A stretch of 12,650 nt of DNA from Candidatus Eiseniibacteriota bacterium (lineage in GTDB: Bacteria; Eisenbacteria; RBG-16-71-46; JAGVPR01): NCBI GenBank assembly GCA_020052115.1, contig JAGVPR010000067.1, forward strand, positions 1 to 12,650. The letters run 5' to 3'. The notes beneath the pieces were generated by a model, which saw nothing but the letters and a program-made list of their open reading frames with translations, was not told the origin of the DNA and did no database searches. The position numbers were made by a program, and so were the translations under genes. Below are positions 11,751-12,650 of the stretch, in pieces (positions within the stretch are counted from its first letter, which is position 1; each line of letters opens with the position of its first letter).

Positions 11751-12385
11751 TGCGACACGCGCGCAAGCAAAGGAAGCTCAGCCGAAGCACGAGCCATCGA
11801 CGCGCGATGCTGCGAAACCTCGTGACCTCGCTGTTCATCCATGAGCGGGTGACCACCTCCGTGGCGAAGGCCAAGGAGGCGCGCCGCTACGCCGAGCGGA
11901 TGATCACCTTCGCGAAGCGAGGGGATCTTCACGCTCGCCGGCAGGTGGCCCGTTTCGTGAACGACCCGGAAGCCGTGCAGAAGCTCTTCACGACGATCGC
12001 TCCGTGGTACGCCGAGCGCCATGGCGGGTATACCCGGATTCTGAAGACCGGACCCCGGCTCGGCGACGCGGGTCAGATGGGCCTCTTCGAGCTGGTGAAG
12101 ACGAAGGAGCAGCTCGCGGCCGAGCGTCAGGCGCGCGAGAAGTCCGGCGAGGCCGGGACGAAGAAGCCGCGGCGCGGCCTGCCCTCATTCGGGCGCCGGA
12201 AGAAGCCGGCCGGCGAAGGTGAGGCGGAGGCTGCGGGGGCCGAAGCGGCTCCGGCTGCGAAGAAGGCCGTCAAGAAGGGAGCAGTGAAGAAGAAGCCGAT
12301 TGAGACGAAGAAGAAGGCCGAGGGGACTGCGAAGAAGGCCGTCAAGAAGAAGGCCCCTTCCAAGTCCGCGAAGAAGGGTGATTAG
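11750..12385 (+). CDS. rplQ: 50S ribosomal protein L17 (bL17) with long basic C-terminal tail
   Basis: L17 sits near the peptide exit tunnel on the 50S solvent side. Residues 1 to about 118 are canonical: MRHARKQRKLSRSTSHRRAM, LRNLVTSLFIHERVTTSVAK, AKEARRYAERMITFAKRGDL and the ending GGYTRILKTGPRLGDAGQMG then LFELV. Most L17 proteins stop there or soon after (about 115-130 residues); this one continues to 211. The tail is Lys/Ala/Pro-rich with 23 Lys in residues 121-211, resembles histone-H1-like sequence and contains KKAVKK twice. It is in frame with no stop or frameshift, so it appears genuine rather than a fused domain. The ATG overlaps the rpoA stop, and GGAGGAG lies at the end of rpoA. 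It is the last ribosomal gene of the run. Confidence 0.97.
   Translation: MRHARKQRKLSRSTSHRRAMLRNLVTSLFIHERVTTSVAKAKEARRYAERMITFAKRGDLHARRQVARFVNDPEAVQKLFTTIAPWYAERHGGYTRILKTGPRLGDAGQMGLFELVKTKEQLAAERQAREKSGEAGTKKPRRGLPSFGRRKKPAGEGEAEAAGAEAAPAAKKAVKKGAVKKKPIETKKKAEGTAKKAVKKKAPSKSAKKGD
12255..12349 (+). repeat. 23-nt exact direct repeat in the rplQ tail
   Basis: The 23 bases at 12255-12277 recur exactly at 12327-12349, 72 bases (24 codons) apart and in the same frame; each copy encodes AKKAVKK. The spacer is also Lys-rich but not a clean copy. Exact nucleotide identity across degenerate positions points to duplication within the tail. Confidence 0.85.
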
Positions 12386-12394
12386 GGGGTTGTA

Positions 12395-12412
12395 GGCCGG
12401 TCCGATCCGGCC
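12395..12412 (+). terminator. Weak hairpin after rplQ, possible end-of-operon structure
   Basis: GGCCGG (12395-12400) and CCGGCC (12407-12412) pair around TCCGAT, ten bases after the rplQ stop; GCCGG (12410-12414) can alternatively pair with CCGGC (12420-12424). No T-run follows, so intrinsic termination would be inefficient. A processing stem or a Rho-dependent end are alternatives. The 12386-12477 gap shows no convincing promoter boxes. Confidence 0.3.
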
Positions 12413-12477
12413 GGCCCTGCCGGCGCGCAGCACCGCAGCAGGAGGCGGGTGCGCGGGCGGCACGAGCGGGAGGGATC

Positions 12478-12650
12478 GTGACGCGACCTCGGCCCTTACG
12501 AGAGAAGCCGGGTATTCTGTTCCGTTCGCGTTTTCTCGCGGCGGCGCGGGCCCGGCTTACTTTTTTGGTCCTCGCAGCACTCTGGATGACTTCGGCCGCC
12601 GTCGCACGCGCGGATGCGCCCGGCGAAGCGCCGGCGGGCTCGGGCGTGCG
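12478..12650 (+). CDS. Unrecognised secreted protein, N-terminal part only
   Basis: An open frame from GTG 12478 runs off the window edge without a stop (57 whole codons). GGGAGGGA (12468-12475) is a good but close SD. The start encodes an Arg-rich n-region (TRPRPLREKPGILFRSRFLAAARAR), a hydrophobic stretch LTFLVLAALWMTSAAV (residues 27-42) and an AxA cleavage motif Ala43-Arg44-Ala45 before Asp46, followed by DAPGEAPAGSGV. This is a Sec signal peptide pattern with a rather long n-region, so a later start cannot be excluded. No Lys/Arg pair of Tat type (RRxFLK) and no lipobox cysteine are seen. G/C-ending codons are less dominant than in the ribosomal genes. The function cannot be told from the visible part. 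Confidence 0.6.
   Translation, partial: MTRPRPLREKPGILFRSRFLAAARARLTFLVLAALWMTSAAVARADAPGEAPAGSGV
12505..12566 (+). terminator. Terminator-like inverted repeat plus T-run inside the start of the secreted-protein gene
   Basis: AAGCCGGG (12505-12512) and CCCGGCTT (12551-12558) are perfect inverted repeats, followed by AC and six T (12561-12566). The 38-base loop can hold an inner CGCG/CGCG stem (12527-12530 with 12537-12540). This is the only stem-plus-T-run arrangement that I noticed in the window. The long loop makes it weaker than a classical terminator, and it lies in a putative coding region. Confidence 0.35.

Noticed and set aside
1..12650. tRNA or rRNA genes, CRISPR arrays, insertion sequences, phage or integrase genes
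   Set aside because: No cloverleaf-like segment, spaced repeat array, transposase or integrase sequence was seen. Coding sequence fills nearly the whole window.

Overview
This window is a long, unidirectional block of translation, transcription and secretion housekeeping genes. It is the 3' part of an S10-spc-alpha superoperon, read entirely from the + strand. The DNA is GC-rich with strongly G/C-ending codons, starts are ATG or GTG behind purine-rich Shine-Dalgarno (SD) sites, and all proteins are bacterial in type. The organism is a high-GC bacterium. Exact lineage cannot be fixed from sequence alone; the RpoA N-terminus (MKWKNLQMPK) and the merged gene order suggest a deltaproteobacterial-like, FCB or other uncultivated lineage (low confidence).

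Layout. 1-1996: end of the S10 segment (rpsC without its first few codons, rplP, rpmC, rpsQ) running directly into spc (rplN). 2006-7197: rest of spc (rplX, rplE, rpsN, rpsH, rplF, rplR, rpsE, rpmD, rplO, secY). 7208-8847: adk, map, infA. 8882-12385: alpha segment (rpmJ, rpsM, rpsK, rpsD, rpoA, rplQ). 12478-12650: start of an unrecognised secreted protein that runs off the window. No stretch of 300 bases lacks a gene; the largest gaps are about 87-99 bases (rplF-rplR, rpsD-rpoA, rplQ-secreted protein) and each holds potential RNA hairpins.

How the genes fit together. Eighteen ribosomal proteins of both subunits, initiation factor IF-1 and RNA polymerase alpha are made with SecY (membrane export channel), adenylate kinase (nucleotide balance) and methionine aminopeptidase (trimming new N-termini). 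Junctions are tight: stop/start overlaps at rpmD-rplO, adk-map and rpoA-rplQ, and a 35-nt overlap at rpsE-rpmD, implying translational coupling.

No previously undescribed gene system is visible; this is core genome. The points worth a second look are: low-complexity charged tails on L5 (N-terminal), RpoA (acidic, C-terminal) and L17 (basic, C-terminal, with a 23-nt internal repeat); hairpins that overlap the SD at consecutive alpha-segment junctions, including two mutually exclusive hairpins before rpsD; a complete ATT-for-ATC bias in Ile-Asp(GAC) codon pairs; and a terminator-like inverted repeat plus T-run inside the signal-peptide region of the last gene.
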